DNA of 64,000 bases from positions 62,001 through 126,000 of the forward strand of contig NZ_FNII01000004.1 of assembly GCF_900103865.1 (NCBI RefSeq), given 5' to 3'. This document shows, one piece after another, positions 1 through 8,426 of this stretch. Made by a program: the position numbers and the translations under genes. Position 1 is the first letter of the stretch; the number at the start of each line of letters is the position of its first letter. The notes below the pieces were generated by a model, which worked only from the letters and a program-made list of their open reading frames with translations, made no database searches and was not told the DNA's origin. Origin of the DNA: Vreelandella arcis (GTDB lineage: Bacteria; Pseudomonadota; Gammaproteobacteria; Pseudomonadales; Halomonadaceae).

Positions 1-1644
1 TTTACGCGTGGCGTGAATCATGCCGTCCGCTTGGTTACGCAGTTGCACCAGCGCTTCGAACTTTTTGTCCTCTTCCGCGTGAGCTTCCGCATCGCTGACC
101 ATCTGATCAATTTCTTCTTCCGACAAGCCGCTAGATGCTTTGATGACGATGGACTGCTCTTTACCGGTGGCCTTGTCTTTGGCCGACACGTTCAGAATAC
201 CGTTGGCATCCAGGTCAAACGCGACTTCGATCTGCGGCACACCACGCGGCGCGGGCGGAATATCGGCAAGATCAAAGCGACCCAGCGATTTGTTCTGCGA
301 CACTTGCTTACGCTCACCCTGAACGGCGTGGATGGTCACCGCCGTTTGGTTGTCATCCGCGGTGGAGAAGGTTTGCGTCTTCTTCGTCGGGATGGTGGTG
401 TTTTTGTCGATCAGCGGCGTCATAACGCCACCCAAGGTTTCGATACCCAGGGTTAGCGGCGTGACGTCCAGCAGCAGCACGTCTTTAACATCGCCACCCA
501 ATACACCGCCTTGGATCGCCGCACCCACGGCCACGGCTTCGTCCGGATTCACATCTTTACGCGCTTCCTTGCCGAAGAACTCAGCGGCTTTCTGCTGAAC
601 CATCGGCATGCGGGTCTGACCGCCGACCAGGATCACGTCATCAATCTCTGAAGCCGAGAGGCCAGCATCTTTCAGTGCTACCTTGCACGGCTCAAGCGAG
701 CGCTGAACCAAGTCGTCTACCAGCGATTCCAGCTTGGCACGTGTTACCTTCACGTTAAGGTGCTTGGGACCGGTGTTATCCGCCGTGATGTACGGCAGGT
801 TAACGTCGGTTTGCTGAGCACTGGAAAGCTCGATTTTGGCTTTCTCTGCCGCTTCTTTCAGGCGCTGCATGGCGAGATTGTCGCCGGACAGGTCAATGCC
901 GCTGTCGGACTTGAACTGGTCAACCAAGTAGTTGATCAGCGCCAGGTCAAAGTCTTCGCCGCCCAAGAAGGTGTCGCCGTTGGTGGCCAACACTTCAAAC
1001 TGGGTTTCACCGTCTACGTCAGCGACTTCGATGATCGAGATATCGAAGGTACCGCCGCCCAGGTCGTATACCGCGATGGTTTTATCGCCACGCGATTTAT
1101 CCATCCCGTAGGCGAGCGCCGCAGCAGTCGGCTCGTTGATAATCCGCTTAACGTCCAGACCAGCGATGCGACCGGCATCTTTTGTCGCTTGGCGCTGGCT
1201 GTCGTTGAAGTAAGCCGGCACGGTGATAACAGCCTCGGTGACGGTTTCGCCGAGGTAGTCTTCAGCCGTCTTCTTCATTTTCTTGAGCACTTCCGCGCTA
1301 ACCTGCGGCGGTGCCATCTTTTGGCCTTTCACTTCCACCCAAGCATCACCGTTATCCGCTTCGGTGATTTTGTACGGCACCATTTTAATGTCTTTTTGAA
1401 CGACGTCGTCTTTAAAGCGACGGCCAATCAGACGCTTAATAGCGTACAGGGTGTTTTCCGGGTTGGTGACCGCTTGGCGCTTGGCCGCTTGACCAACAAG
1501 CGTCTCACCGTCTTCGGTATACGCGATGATAGACGGCGTCGTACGACCGCCTTCCGCGTTTTCAATTACTTTTGCACTGTCTCCATCAAGCACCGACACA
1601 CAAGAGTTGGTGGTGCCCAAATCGATACCAATAATGCGACCCAT
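1..1644 (-). CDS. dnaK: Molecular chaperone DnaK (Hsp70), 3' end outside window
   Basis: ATP-dependent cytosolic chaperone that works with GrpE and DnaJ. The reverse strand encodes 548 codons, starting [16 protein letters not shown], the Hsp70 phosphate-1 motif. Further Hsp70 signatures are visible: [11 protein letters not shown] near residue 195, a [11 protein letters not shown] stretch near 335, and the linker [19 protein letters not shown] near 390, followed by the substrate-binding beta domain. Family members run to about 640 residues, so the helical lid lies beyond position 1. The gene sits 121 bp downstream of grpE on the same strand and is presumably served by the heat-shock promoter upstream of grpE. 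dnaJ would be expected next, outside the window. The gene has no ORF-closing stop here only because the window ends. Confidence 0.98.
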   Translation of the reverse strand, partial: MGRIIGIDLGTTNSCVSVLDGDSAKVIENAEGGRTTPSIIAYTEDGETLVGQAAKRQAVTNPENTLYAIKRLIGRRFKDDVVQKDIKMVPYKITEADNGDAWVEVKGQKMAPPQVSAEVLKKMKKTAEDYLGETVTEAVITVPAYFNDSQRQATKDAGRIAGLDVKRIINEPTAAALAYGMDKSRGDKTIAVYDLGGGTFDISIIEVADVDGETQFEVLATNGDTFLGGEDFDLALINYLVDQFKSDSGIDLSGDNLAMQRLKEAAEKAKIELSSAQQTDVNLPYITADNTGPKHLNVKVTRAKLESLVDDLVQRSLEPCKVALKDAGLSASEIDDVILVGGQTRMPMVQQKAAEFFGKEARKDVNPDEAVAVGAAIQGGVLGGDVKDVLLLDVTPLTLGIETLGGVMTPLIDKNTTIPTKKTQTFSTADDNQTAVTIHAVQGERKQVSQNKSLGRFDLADIPPAPRGVPQIEVAFDLDANGILNVSAKDKATGKEQSIVIKASSGLSEEEIDQMVSDAEAHAEEDKKFEALVQLRNQADGMIHATRK

Positions 1645-1765
1645 AATAAGAACCTCGAATTCGGTTGTTTCAATACGTAAAACTAATTGCGGATTTACCG
1701 CAGGGTTGCCCTCTTATTTGGGGGCCACCTGTGACTTTTCAAGGCTTTTTTTCGCCTTAATCGCG

Positions 1766-2404
1766 CTATGACTCACTCGCTTTTTGACTAACGACCACCA
1801 TGGCGGGGCGCACCAAGCGTCCGTTTAGCGAGTACCCTTTCTGCATCACTTCCATGACGGTATTGGGCTCAAGCTCAGGATTCGGCACCATCGCCATGGC
1901 TTCGTGAACTTGAGGGTCGAACGGCTCGCCCTGGGGCTCAATGCTTTCGACGCCGAATTTATGCAGCACGTCGAGCTGCATTTTCAACGTCATGGAGACA
2001 CCTTCGCGATGAACCTCAGAGGCGTCTTCCTGCATTGATTCAAGAGCTTTTTCCAGACTGTCGACGACCGGCAGCAAGTCTTTAACGAACTTTTCCAAGG
2101 CAAACTTGCGCGACTTTTCGGCTTCATGCTCCGCGCGACGACGCACGTTCTGCGCTTCCGCGGCCGCTCGTAGCGACTGGTCATTGGCTTCCGCCAAGCG
2201 CTGCTCAAGGTCTTGTACCTGAGCCGCTAAGGCGTCGGCCTCGGAGCCATCATCGACACGATCAACGACCGCTTCCTCGTCATTGATCAAACCTTCCAGC
2301 TCACCTTCAGCCAAACGATCCTCGGCCGTTTGCTCCGGTGTTTCGGCCTCTTGCTCTTGGCGAGCCAGCTCATCGTCCAGTGGGGTCTGCGGTTCTTTTG
2401 CCAT
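1766..2404 (-). CDS. grpE: Nucleotide exchange factor GrpE
   Basis: 212-residue GrpE, which releases ADP from DnaK. The first 75 residues are acidic and low-complexity. A long coiled coil follows (about 75-140), then the compact C-terminal beta domain with the conserved HEAMAMVP region and a final GYSLNGRLVRPAMVVVS strand. The ATG at 2404 is chosen because an AGGAG ribosome site lies 7 nt upstream; an in-frame TTG five codons earlier overlaps that site and is unlikely. A sigma-32 type promoter lies 77 nt upstream. Gene order grpE-dnaK is typical of gammaproteobacteria such as Pseudomonas and Halomonas. Confidence 0.97.
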   Translation of the reverse strand: MAKEPQTPLDDELARQEQEAETPEQTAEDRLAEGELEGLINDEEAVVDRVDDGSEADALAAQVQDLEQRLAEANDQSLRAAAEAQNVRRRAEHEAEKSRKFALEKFVKDLLPVVDSLEKALESMQEDASEVHREGVSMTLKMQLDVLHKFGVESIEPQGEPFDPQVHEAMAMVPNPELEPNTVMEVMQKGYSLNGRLVRPAMVVVSQKASES

Positions 2405-2480
2405 GCCTTGCTCCTGCAACGTTCGGGGGGCTGATTAAACGCCCAATATTAAGTAGCAATGTAAATTGGCTCTGTCCGGT

Positions 2481-2508
2481 ATATGGGGATCATAAAAGCC
2501 ATCTCAAG
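2481..2508 (-). promoter_or_regulatory. Sigma-32 heat-shock promoter of grpE-dnaK
   Basis: Read on the minus strand the site is CTTGAGA, a 13-nt spacer, then CCCCATAT. The known RpoH consensus is CTTGAAA-N11-16-CCCCATNT, so only one -35 base differs. It ends 77 nt before the grpE ATG and points into grpE. No equally good site was seen between grpE and dnaK. Confidence 0.85.
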
Positions 2509-2514
2509 TGGGCA

Positions 2515-2552
2515 TTGAAGCGCGTTTTCGACTACTGTATAAAACAACAATA
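2515..2552 (+). promoter_or_regulatory. recN promoter with overlapping LexA box
   Basis: TTGAAG (2515-2520) and TATAAA (2538-2543) are separated by exactly 17 nt, a good sigma-70 promoter. A LexA-type operator at 2533-2552 (TACTGTATAAAACAACAATA) overlaps the -10 box. Its core is CTGT-N8-ACAA, against the enterobacterial CTGT-N8-ACAG, so seven of eight core bases match. recN is a classical SOS gene, which supports LexA control here. The grpE promoter lies back-to-back with it. Confidence 0.75.
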
Positions 2553-2600
2553 TTATGGCGCATTGGCTGCGCTCACCCCATTAAGCCTCAGGAGGGCTTT

Positions 2601-4274
2601 ATGCTGACTCAGCTTGCTATTCGAGATTACGCGATCGTTGAGCATCTAGAGCTCGACCTGGCCCAGGGCATGACCGCCATTACCGGGGAAACCGGGGCGG
2701 GCAAATCGATTCTGCTGGGGGCGCTGGGCCTTTGCTTGGGTGAGCGTGCCGATGCGGCTAGCGTGCGCCACGGCTGCGAACGCACGGATCTTTCGGCGCG
2801 TTTTGACATTCAGCATCTGCCCGCCGCCAGCGAATGGCTTACCAGCCGGGAGCTACCCAGCGACGAGTGTTTATTGCGGCGAGTGGTGACGGCCAGCGGA
2901 CGCTCTAAAGCCTGGATCAACGGGCAACCAGCCACGATCAGCGACCTTAAGTCGCTGGGCGAACTGCTGGTGCAAATTCACGGCCAGCACGCGCATCAGG
3001 CACTCATGCGCGAAGACACCCACCTGGCGTTATTGGACGACTACGCTGGGCTACGCGACACCACCCAGCAACTCGCCGACACATTTCGCCAATGGCGCAG
3101 CGCCAATCGACGCCTTAAACAACGCAAAGAGGCCGGCAGCGAGGTAGAAGCCAAACGGCAACTGCTGCGCTATCAAGTGGAAGAGCTCGATCAGTTGGGC
3201 CTTGCGGAAGGCGAACTGCAAACGCTGGAAGACGAACAACACACTTTAGCCCACGCCGACGAAACGCTGCGTGAAACGCAGTTTGCCGCTGACTGCTGTG
3301 CAGGCGATGACATTGGCGCCCTCTCGCTGCTCAACCAGGCTTGCACGCATTTAAGCGCCCTACCGGGGAGCGATAAAGGCACCCTGGCCAATACGCTCAG
3401 CATGCTTAGCGACGCACGCATTCAAGTCGAAGAGGCCGCCAGCGAACTCAATCGCCTCGCCAGCACCACCGAACTTGATCCCGAACGTTTGGCATGGGTG
3501 GAGGAGCGCTTAGCCGATGTTCATCGCATTGCCCGCAAACACCATGTAGCGCCGGAAGACGTTTGCGCGCTACACGCTGACCTTAGTCGTGAAGTGGCTG
3601 AGCTAGACAACAGCGATAACGATATTGAAGCGTTAAGTGCCCAAGTAGCCGACTGCCGTGAACGATACCGCCGCGATGCCAAGCGCCTAAGCGAAGCACG
3701 CCAAAAAGCCGCCGTTCGATTAGGTAAAGAGGTTCAGCAACAGCTCACTTTCCTGGCCATGGGAAAAGCCCGTTTCGAGGTAGACGTTACGCCACGCGAA
3801 ACACCGACCGCCGAGGGGCTCGACCACGTTCACTTTTTGATCAGCGCCAACCCCGGCCAACCTGCAAGGCCACTGACCAAGGTGGCTTCCGGGGGCGAGC
3901 TCTCCCGTATTAGCTTGGCTATCCAGGTTGTCGCCGCGTCTCACTCCACCATACCCAGCCTGGTGTTTGATGAGGTGGACGTCGGGGTTTCCGGCGCGAC
4001 CGCTGAAATTGTCGGCCAGCTGTTGCGTAAGCTAGGCGAAAACGGCCAAGTCATGACCGTTACCCACCTGCCGCAAGTGGCGGCCCAGGCCCATCAACAT
4101 TTACATATCGAAAAACACGCCAAGCGCGATACTACCTTGACCCATATGGCCCTGCTAGACGAACAAGGCCGTGTCAGCGAATTGGCCCGTATGCTGGGCG
4201 GCGTCAAGCTATCTGACCAAACCCTCGCCCACGCCCGTGAAATGCTCGATGCCAGTCAACGCCAGCCGCATTGA
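2601..4274 (+). CDS. recN: DNA repair protein RecN (SMC-like ATPase)
   Basis: 557 residues, close to the E. coli length of 553. RecN is an SMC-like ATPase acting in recombinational repair of double-strand breaks. Walker A is GETGAGKSILLGAL near residue 30. Two coiled-coil arms fill about 150-370. The C-terminal ABC signature is KVASGGELSRISLA, followed by Walker B VFDEVDVGVSG and the H-loop VTHLPQVAAQAHQH. The ATG at 2601 has an AGGAGGG site 5-11 nt upstream. An in-frame start about 93 nt earlier would place the LexA/promoter region inside the gene, so it was rejected. Single-gene unit, SOS-controlled by sequence. Confidence 0.97.
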   Translation: MLTQLAIRDYAIVEHLELDLAQGMTAITGETGAGKSILLGALGLCLGERADAASVRHGCERTDLSARFDIQHLPAASEWLTSRELPSDECLLRRVVTASGRSKAWINGQPATISDLKSLGELLVQIHGQHAHQALMREDTHLALLDDYAGLRDTTQQLADTFRQWRSANRRLKQRKEAGSEVEAKRQLLRYQVEELDQLGLAEGELQTLEDEQHTLAHADETLRETQFAADCCAGDDIGALSLLNQACTHLSALPGSDKGTLANTLSMLSDARIQVEEAASELNRLASTTELDPERLAWVEERLADVHRIARKHHVAPEDVCALHADLSREVAELDNSDNDIEALSAQVADCRERYRRDAKRLSEARQKAAVRLGKEVQQQLTFLAMGKARFEVDVTPRETPTAEGLDHVHFLISANPGQPARPLTKVASGGELSRISLAIQVVAASHSTIPSLVFDEVDVGVSGATAEIVGQLLRKLGENGQVMTVTHLPQVAAQAHQHLHIEKHAKRDTTLTHMALLDEQGRVSELARMLGGVKLSDQTLAHAREMLDASQRQPH

Positions 4275-4305
4275 CGATGGCTGATCCCCGCATTGTTTGG
4301 CGCAA

Positions 4306-4356
4306 CTAAAACGCCCCCAGACCGCCTAGCATTTTCAGCTAAGCAGCCTGAGGGCG
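4306..4356 (-). terminator. Intrinsic terminator of fur
   Basis: A 19-bp arm pair (4312-4330 with 4338-4356) forms a long hairpin that is fully paired on the minus strand apart from one mismatch, if G-U pairs are allowed. It is followed on that strand by TTTTAG. On the plus strand the same positions become A-C mismatches and no T run follows, so it serves fur rather than recN. Confidence 0.7.
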
Positions 4357-4391
4357 AATCATAGAACCTCAGGGCAAAAGACCTAAGTGTC

Positions 4392-4844
4392 CTATTTTTT
4401 GTTAGTAGGCCCGCTGTCTTGGCGCGTCACGTCCGACCCACGAGGGCGCACGTACAACACCAAGGCATGGTCAACTAATTCGTAGCCGTGCTCTTCAGCG
4501 ATTTCTTGCTGGCGTCGCTCAATGATTTCGTCAACAAATTCGACGATTTCACCGCTTTCTAAACACACCATGTGATCATGGTGGTCTTCTTGCGTCATCT
4601 CAAATACCGCATGACCACCGTCGAAATTGTGACGAATCACAAGTCCCGCCGACTCGAATTGAGTCAGGACACGGTAGACAGTTGCCAGCCCCACATCTTC
4701 GCCCGCATCTATCAGTGTTTTATACACTTCTTCTGCGCTAAGGTGGTGCTGACCCGAAGCATTTTCGAGAATCTGCAGGATTTTGACGCGCGGCAGGGTC
4801 ACTTTCAGCCCGGCTTTACGTAATTCATGGTTCTTATCGGCCAT
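4392..4844 (-). CDS. fur: Ferric uptake regulator Fur
   Basis: 150-residue iron-responsive repressor. The N-terminal winged helix runs about 1-80 (LRKAGLKVTLPRVKILQIL..., then LATVYRVLTQFESAGLV). The dimerisation/metal domain follows, with the DHHDHMVC motif. The start at 4844 gives the canonical MADKNHELRKAGLKVT N-terminus; longer upstream reading has no family match. The CxxC zinc motif of E. coli Fur is reduced to C-L-E-S, a single cysteine, as also known in Pseudomonas Fur. Divergent from bamE with a 72-bp spacer. That divergent fur/omlA arrangement is common in Pseudomonas and Halomonas. No convincing Fur box was found in the spacer. Confidence 0.97.
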   Translation of the reverse strand: MADKNHELRKAGLKVTLPRVKILQILENASGQHHLSAEEVYKTLIDAGEDVGLATVYRVLTQFESAGLVIRHNFDGGHAVFEMTQEDHHDHMVCLESGEIVEFVDEIIERRQQEIAEEHGYELVDHALVLYVRPRGSDVTRQDSGPTNKK

Positions 4845-4916
4845 GGTTGCTCTTCGCAGTAACAGGTTAGGTCGGGTATGATCGACCGAAACCACGATAG
4901 TGAAGAATAGGCTCAA

Positions 4917-5378
4917 ATGCAAAAATTGACTCGAATCATCACGCTTTCCGTCTCCATTGCCGTTATCAGCGGCTGTAGTTACGTTGGCGTGTACAAACGC
5001 GATATTCCGCAAGGTAACTTGGTCACCGCCGAAATGGTCGACCAGTTGCAACCGGGGATGACCCAAGAACAGGTTACCTACGTGATGGGCCGCCCGCTGC
5101 TTGAAGCTCCGTTTAATGAGAACCAGTGGGATTACGTGTTTTGGCTCGACAAAGCCTATGACGACGTGGAAAAACGGCGCGTCACGCTAACCTTTGACAA
5201 CCAAGATCGGCTAGTCGACATCGACCGGGAAGGCGATTTAACTGGCGATCTACCTCTCGACACCGATGGCCGCAGAGGGCCTGCGACGGACACCGCAGAA
5301 CCTGGCGATACCATTCCTAACGAGCGGACACAAAACCCCACGCCCAGCCCTGCGACCATGACAACCCCGGGCACGTAA
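4917..5378 (+). CDS. bamE: Outer-membrane assembly lipoprotein BamE (SmpA/OmlA)
   Basis: 153-residue lipoprotein of the BAM complex that inserts beta-barrel proteins in the outer membrane. Signal peptide of about 19 residues ends in the lipobox ISGC. The BamE fold occupies about 30-110, with the conserved LQPGMTQEQVTYVMGRPLLE and NQWDYVFWL segments. The tail (about 110-153) is Pro/Thr/Asp-rich and low-complexity, longer than in E. coli BamE (113 residues); such tails are known in Pseudomonas OmlA. Transcribed away from fur; the next genes are convergent. Confidence 0.95.
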   Translation: MQKLTRIITLSVSIAVISGCSYVGVYKRDIPQGNLVTAEMVDQLQPGMTQEQVTYVMGRPLLEAPFNENQWDYVFWLDKAYDDVEKRRVTLTFDNQDRLVDIDREGDLTGDLPLDTDGRRGPATDTAEPGDTIPNERTQNPTPSPATMTTPGT

Positions 5379-5380
5379 GC

Positions 5381-5695
5381 CTAATCAGCACTGCCTGCCT
5401 GGCGCTTTGCACGCTCGCGGCGGGCGACTTTAGGGTCTATCAGCAAGGGGCGGTAGACCTCAACCCGATCACCCGGCGCGACGACATGTCGCGCCGGGTC
5501 GCGAATTGCCTGGCCGAAAATACCTAACGGGGCGTTGTCAAAGGTCTCGCGGGGCAACTCGGGGAATAGGTGGGGCAAATCTGCCAACGCAACGGCTTCG
5601 CGAGCGGTTGTCCCTGACGGCACCTCAAGCGCCACCAAGCGTTGCTTGTGAGGTAGCCCAAACGCCACCTCAATGGCGCATAGGTCAGCGGCCAT
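5381..5695 (-). CDS. rnfH: RnfH family protein (UPF0125)
   Basis: 104-residue ubiquitin-fold protein of the RnfH family, of unclear molecular role, encoded next to ratA in most gammaproteobacteria. The family core is visible: IEVAFGLPHKQRLVALEVPSG near the start, then LGIFGQAI and a GDRVEVYRPLLIDPKVARRERA tail typical of RnfH. The start at 5695 (MAADLCAIEVA) matches the family length; a longer frame runs back into ratA without similarity. It overlaps the end of ratA by 11 nt, so the two are translationally coupled. Convergent with bamE with only 2 bp between stop codons. Confidence 0.93.
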   Translation of the reverse strand: MAADLCAIEVAFGLPHKQRLVALEVPSGTTAREAVALADLPHLFPELPRETFDNAPLGIFGQAIRDPARHVVAPGDRVEVYRPLLIDPKVARRERAKRQAGSAD

Positions 5696-6119
5696 AAAGT
5701 TGATCGGCGCGCCGGGTGAAGGCATCAACAAGCTGGCCGGCAACCTGCTGAAATAACCGGCCGAAGGCCATGCCCAACAACCGATTGGCAAACTCGAACT
5801 CCATGTTCAAGCTCACCTTGCAAGCGCCATCGCCCATCGGGATGAATTGCCAGCGCCCGGTTAATCGCTTAAAAGGACCGCTAACAAACGATATCTCAAT
5901 TCGCTCGGGGGCAAAGAGATCATTGCGCGTTGTGACCGATTGCTCTACCCCCGCGCGCCCCAGCGTCATTTCGCCGATTAAGTGATCGTCGTCATACTCT
6001 AGCAAACGTGCACGCCGGCAACCCGGCAAAAACTCTGGATAACGTTCAAAGTCGTTAACCAGATCGAACATTTGTTTGGGGGTGTGCCGCACCAAGGCGG
6101 AACGATTGACGGTTGGCAT
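5685..6119 (-). CDS. ratA: RatA family START-domain protein (ribosome-associated toxin/CoQ10-like)
   Basis: 144-residue member of the polyketide_cyc/START family, known as RatA in E. coli (reported to interfere with 70S assembly) and related to Coq10. Typical motifs are VRHTPKQMFDLVNDFERYPEFLPGCR near the start and a C-terminal amphipathic helix (FGRLFQQVAGQLVDAFTRRADQLYG). The ATG at 6119 is preceded by GGAGAGG 5-11 nt upstream; an in-frame start ten codons earlier has no better site. Divergent from smpB, which is the usual order ratA-rnfH / smpB. Whether it is really toxic here cannot be told from sequence. Confidence 0.94.
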   Translation of the reverse strand: MPTVNRSALVRHTPKQMFDLVNDFERYPEFLPGCRRARLLEYDDDHLIGEMTLGRAGVEQSVTTRNDLFAPERIEISFVSGPFKRLTGRWQFIPMGDGACKVSLNMEFEFANRLLGMAFGRLFQQVAGQLVDAFTRRADQLYGR

Positions 6120-6244
6120 TGACCTCTCCGCTGACTTCACAGTGCCCAAGGCGTATCATGGGAATCATAGTTAAGACCTTGAATGGTATCATGCCTCCCC
6201 ACATAACGAAGGGGGTGTCACAGACAGATCGAATATGAGGTTTC

Positions 6245-6736
6245 ATGGCCACGAAAAAAGGTAAGAGCAAAGGCCCTACCAGCAGCGTTATTGCCCAAAA
6301 TAAGAAGGCACGCTTCGAGTATCATATCAACGAAACCTTCGAAGCAGGTCTATCGCTGGCAGGATGGGAAGTCAAAAGCCTTCGCGCAGGCAAAGGACAG
6401 CTAACGGACACGTACATCCTGGTTCGTAATGGTGAAGCGTGGCTGCTGGGCAGCCATATCATGCCGCTGAACACCGCGAGCACCCATGAAATCGCTGACC
6501 CTACGCGTACGCGAAAGTTGCTGCTACATCGCAAAGAGATCGCCAAGATCTTCTCGATAACCCAAGACAAGGGCCACACCTGTGTGCCGCTAAAACTTTA
6601 CTGGAAGCGCAACAAGGTCAAATGCGAACTGGCCCTGGTCACCGGTAAGAAAATTCACGACAAACGCGCCACTGAAAAAGATCGCGATTGGAATCGTCAA
6701 AAAGGGCGAATCATGCGGGAACATAACAAGGCATAG
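6245..6736 (+). CDS. smpB: SsrA-binding protein SmpB
   Basis: 163-residue partner of tmRNA in rescue of stalled ribosomes. It shows the SmpB OB-fold core: [39 protein letters not shown] and the [21 protein letters not shown] segment. The basic C-terminal tail [25 protein letters not shown] becomes helical in the mRNA channel. Length matches E. coli SmpB (160). It lies 44 bp upstream of ssrA, its functional RNA partner, which has its own promoter. Confidence 0.98.
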   Translation: MATKKGKSKGPTSSVIAQNKKARFEYHINETFEAGLSLAGWEVKSLRAGKGQLTDTYILVRNGEAWLLGSHIMPLNTASTHEIADPTRTRKLLLHRKEIAKIFSITQDKGHTCVPLKLYWKRNKVKCELALVTGKKIHDKRATEKDRDWNRQKGRIMREHNKA

Positions 6737-6737
6737 C

Positions 6738-6766
6738 TGGTCAATTATAAGTAGGCACGTTAGAAT
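6738..6766 (+). promoter_or_regulatory. Candidate sigma-70 promoter of ssrA
   Basis: TGGTCA (6738-6743) and TAGAAT (6761-6766) are separated by 17 nt. The -10 matches TATAAT at five of six bases and the -35 matches at four. The predicted transcription start falls a few bases before the mature tmRNA 5' end at 6781. Confidence 0.55.
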
Positions 6767-6780
6767 GCTTACGTAGCTAA

Positions 6781-7158
6781 GGGGGCGACATGGTTTCGAC
6801 GCCGGTGACAAGCCCTGCGGTGCATGCCGAGAGCGTGATGTATCTCGTAAATACCACATCACGAAAAATAGTCGCAAACGACGAAAACTATGCTCAGGGC
6901 GCGCTAGCAGCGTAAGCTGGTAGCTTCTTGTCCGGCCCCAAGGCGATGTGCCTATTCATCGCTGAGGGGATACGAGCTAAAAATGATAGGATCGCGGTTG
7001 GCGGTGTCTTCTCGTCAATCGCTAAACTTTAGAAGACTCGCGTGACTGAATCCTGATCGTCGGAGTCAGTCGCGCTAAAGCAAAAGACGAAATCTAAGCA
7101 TGTAGAGCCAATGGGTGAGTGCTGGCGGACGCGGGTTCAATTCCCGCCGCCTCCACCA
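6781..7158 (+). ncRNA. ssrA: Transfer-messenger RNA (tmRNA)
   Basis: 378-nt one-piece tmRNA. The 5' end GGGGGCG pairs with CGCCTCC near the 3' end, followed by A and an encoded CCA (7155-7158). The tRNA-like T arm (GGGTTCAATTCCCGCC) is clear. The resume codon is GCA at 6874, and the tag frame 6874-6915 ends in TAA. Together with the tRNA-borne alanine it gives the tag AANDENYAQGALAA, three residues longer than the E. coli tag and with the usual ALAA degron end. smpB lies directly upstream. Confidence 0.98.
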
Positions 7159-7174
7159 CTTTACTATACAAATC

Positions 7175-7197
7175 AAGCACCTACGGGTGCTTTTTTT
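7175..7197 (+). terminator. Intrinsic terminator of ssrA
   Basis: The stem AAGCACC / GGGTGCTT with loop TAC is followed by a run of seven or more T (7191-7197). It lies 17 nt after the tmRNA 3' end. The A run before the stem is short, so termination is mainly for the plus strand. Confidence 0.9.
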
Positions 7198-7308
7198 GTG
7201 TCTGTGGTTTGCAAAAGGCTGATTTAGGCAGGGCTATGTCCGCCGATGAAGCATCAATTGATACATACCTCGACTATTGCACCCGAGAACCTAACGACAC
7301 GCCCCCTT

Positions 7309-8325
7309 TCACCGCTGCCCTGCTCTTCGATGGCGCTGGGCGGTGACACTGGGCGCTTCGCCGAAGCGACGCCGGTAGGCACGGGTGAAGTGTGCCGGCT
7401 GGGTAAAGCCGGTGGCCAGGGCCGTCTCGGTTACCTGGCAGCGGCTATCCGTCAACAACTGGCGCGCTCGATCCAGGCGCATTCCCAGATAACATTGCTG
7501 GGGCGTCTCCCCAAAGTGGCGCTGGAAAAGCCGTGTCAGTTGGCGCTGTGATTGGCCTGCCAGCCGACACACCTCCGGTATCGGCAGTGCCAGAGACAGA
7601 TTAGCCTCCATGACGGCTAGCACCCGCACCACACGCCGTGGCAGCTCTCCATAGCGCCGTTTTGGCGCCCCCTCATCACTGCCCGGCCTTTTATGGATCA
7701 ACTGCCGCCCCACGGCGTCGGCCAAGGCAGGGCCGTAAGCATCCTCAATCCACGCCAGCATCATATCGATACTCGCCGCACCACCAGAGCCGGTCAGCCG
7801 CGAGGCATCGAACTCATAACTCGCTGGGCTGATATCTAGCTCCGGAAACTCAAGACGAAAGGCCGGCACGCTTTCCCAATGCAGTGCCACGCGGTGCCCC
7901 GTCAGCACCCCCGCCCGGGCCAGGATAAAGGGAGCGGTGTCCAAACCGCCTAACCAGCCACCGTGGGCAGCGATGCGTCGCAGCACAGCGCGATCCTGGA
8001 GGCGCACCGTTGCCTCCGCCTCGTAGGAAGAGACCACCATCAGCCGAGATGCATCCGTCAACGATTCCAATGAGCCGTCTACGTCGATGCGCACCCCGTT
8101 GCTGGCCAGCACCGCCTCCCCGTCCGTCGAGAGCAAGCGCCAGGCAAAAAGGTCACGACCAAAGCGATTGGCTACCCGCAGCGGCTCAAGCAAGCAGAAC
8201 AAAGTCAGCATAGAGAAGCGCGGCACCAGCCACACGTTGAGGGTGTGCTCAGCCTGCTCGGGAGTTAACAGTGGCGGGGAATCGGGGCGCGGATAGGGCC
8301 ACGCCGCCTCGGCGTCAGTGTGCAT
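7309..8325 (-). CDS. GlxA family AraC-type transcriptional regulator (first copy)
   Basis: About 338 residues: an N-terminal DJ-1/PfpI-like amidotransferase-fold domain (about 20-190) and a C-terminal AraC pair of helix-turn-helices (about 230-335, with PIPEVCRLAGQSQRQLTRLFQRHF and VTETALATGFTQPAHFTRAYRRRFG). This is the GlxA architecture, the same as Pseudomonas GbdR and CdhR, which control glycine betaine and carnitine catabolism. It diverges from the dioxygenase/HD-oxygenase operon across about 100 bp and is the obvious candidate regulator. Start is uncertain: ATG at 8325 is used; a TTG five codons upstream is also open, and neither has a well-placed ribosome site. The inducer cannot be read from sequence. 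Confidence 0.9.
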   Translation of the reverse strand: MHTDAEAAWPYPRPDSPPLLTPEQAEHTLNVWLVPRFSMLTLFCLLEPLRVANRFGRDLFAWRLLSTDGEAVLASNGVRIDVDGSLESLTDASRLMVVSSYEAEATVRLQDRAVLRRIAAHGGWLGGLDTAPFILARAGVLTGHRVALHWESVPAFRLEFPELDISPASYEFDASRLTGSGGAASIDMMLAWIEDAYGPALADAVGRQLIHKRPGSDEGAPKRRYGELPRRVVRVLAVMEANLSLALPIPEVCRLAGQSQRQLTRLFQRHFGETPQQCYLGMRLDRARQLLTDSRCQVTETALATGFTQPAHFTRAYRRRFGEAPSVTAQRHRRAGQR

Positions 8326-8343
8326 GGCGAATATAGTCAACCT

Positions 8344-8400
8344 TACGGCTAATTATATCAAGTTTTCTGTGCCGTAGAGGGCTATGGTGGAGCGAGCCCT
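8344..8400. promoter_or_regulatory. Inverted repeats in the divergent regulator/dioxygenase spacer
   Basis: Two inverted repeats fill the spacer: TACGGC (8344-8349) with GCCGTA (8371-8376), and AGGGCT (8378-8383) with AGCCCT (8395-8400). They are candidate operator half-sites for the adjacent GlxA-type regulator; the second lies 27 nt before the dioxygenase ATG. The placement is seen directly; the binding role is inferred. Confidence 0.4.
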
Positions 8401-8426
8401 TTATCACAGTCCGTGGAGATGCTGCT

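Noticed and set aside
13-1680. Long plus-strand frames opposite dnaK
   Set aside because: Antisense shadows of a high-GC gene; the minus-strand frame gives a full Hsp70 sequence.
1645-1765. Terminator between grpE and dnaK
   Set aside because: A 5-bp AAGGC/GCCTT stem exists but has no T run on the coding strand, and the two genes are expected to be co-transcribed.
2508-2600. N-terminal extension of RecN
   Set aside because: It would place the LexA box and -10 promoter inside the gene, and the ATG at 2601 has a strong ribosome site and the canonical RecN start.
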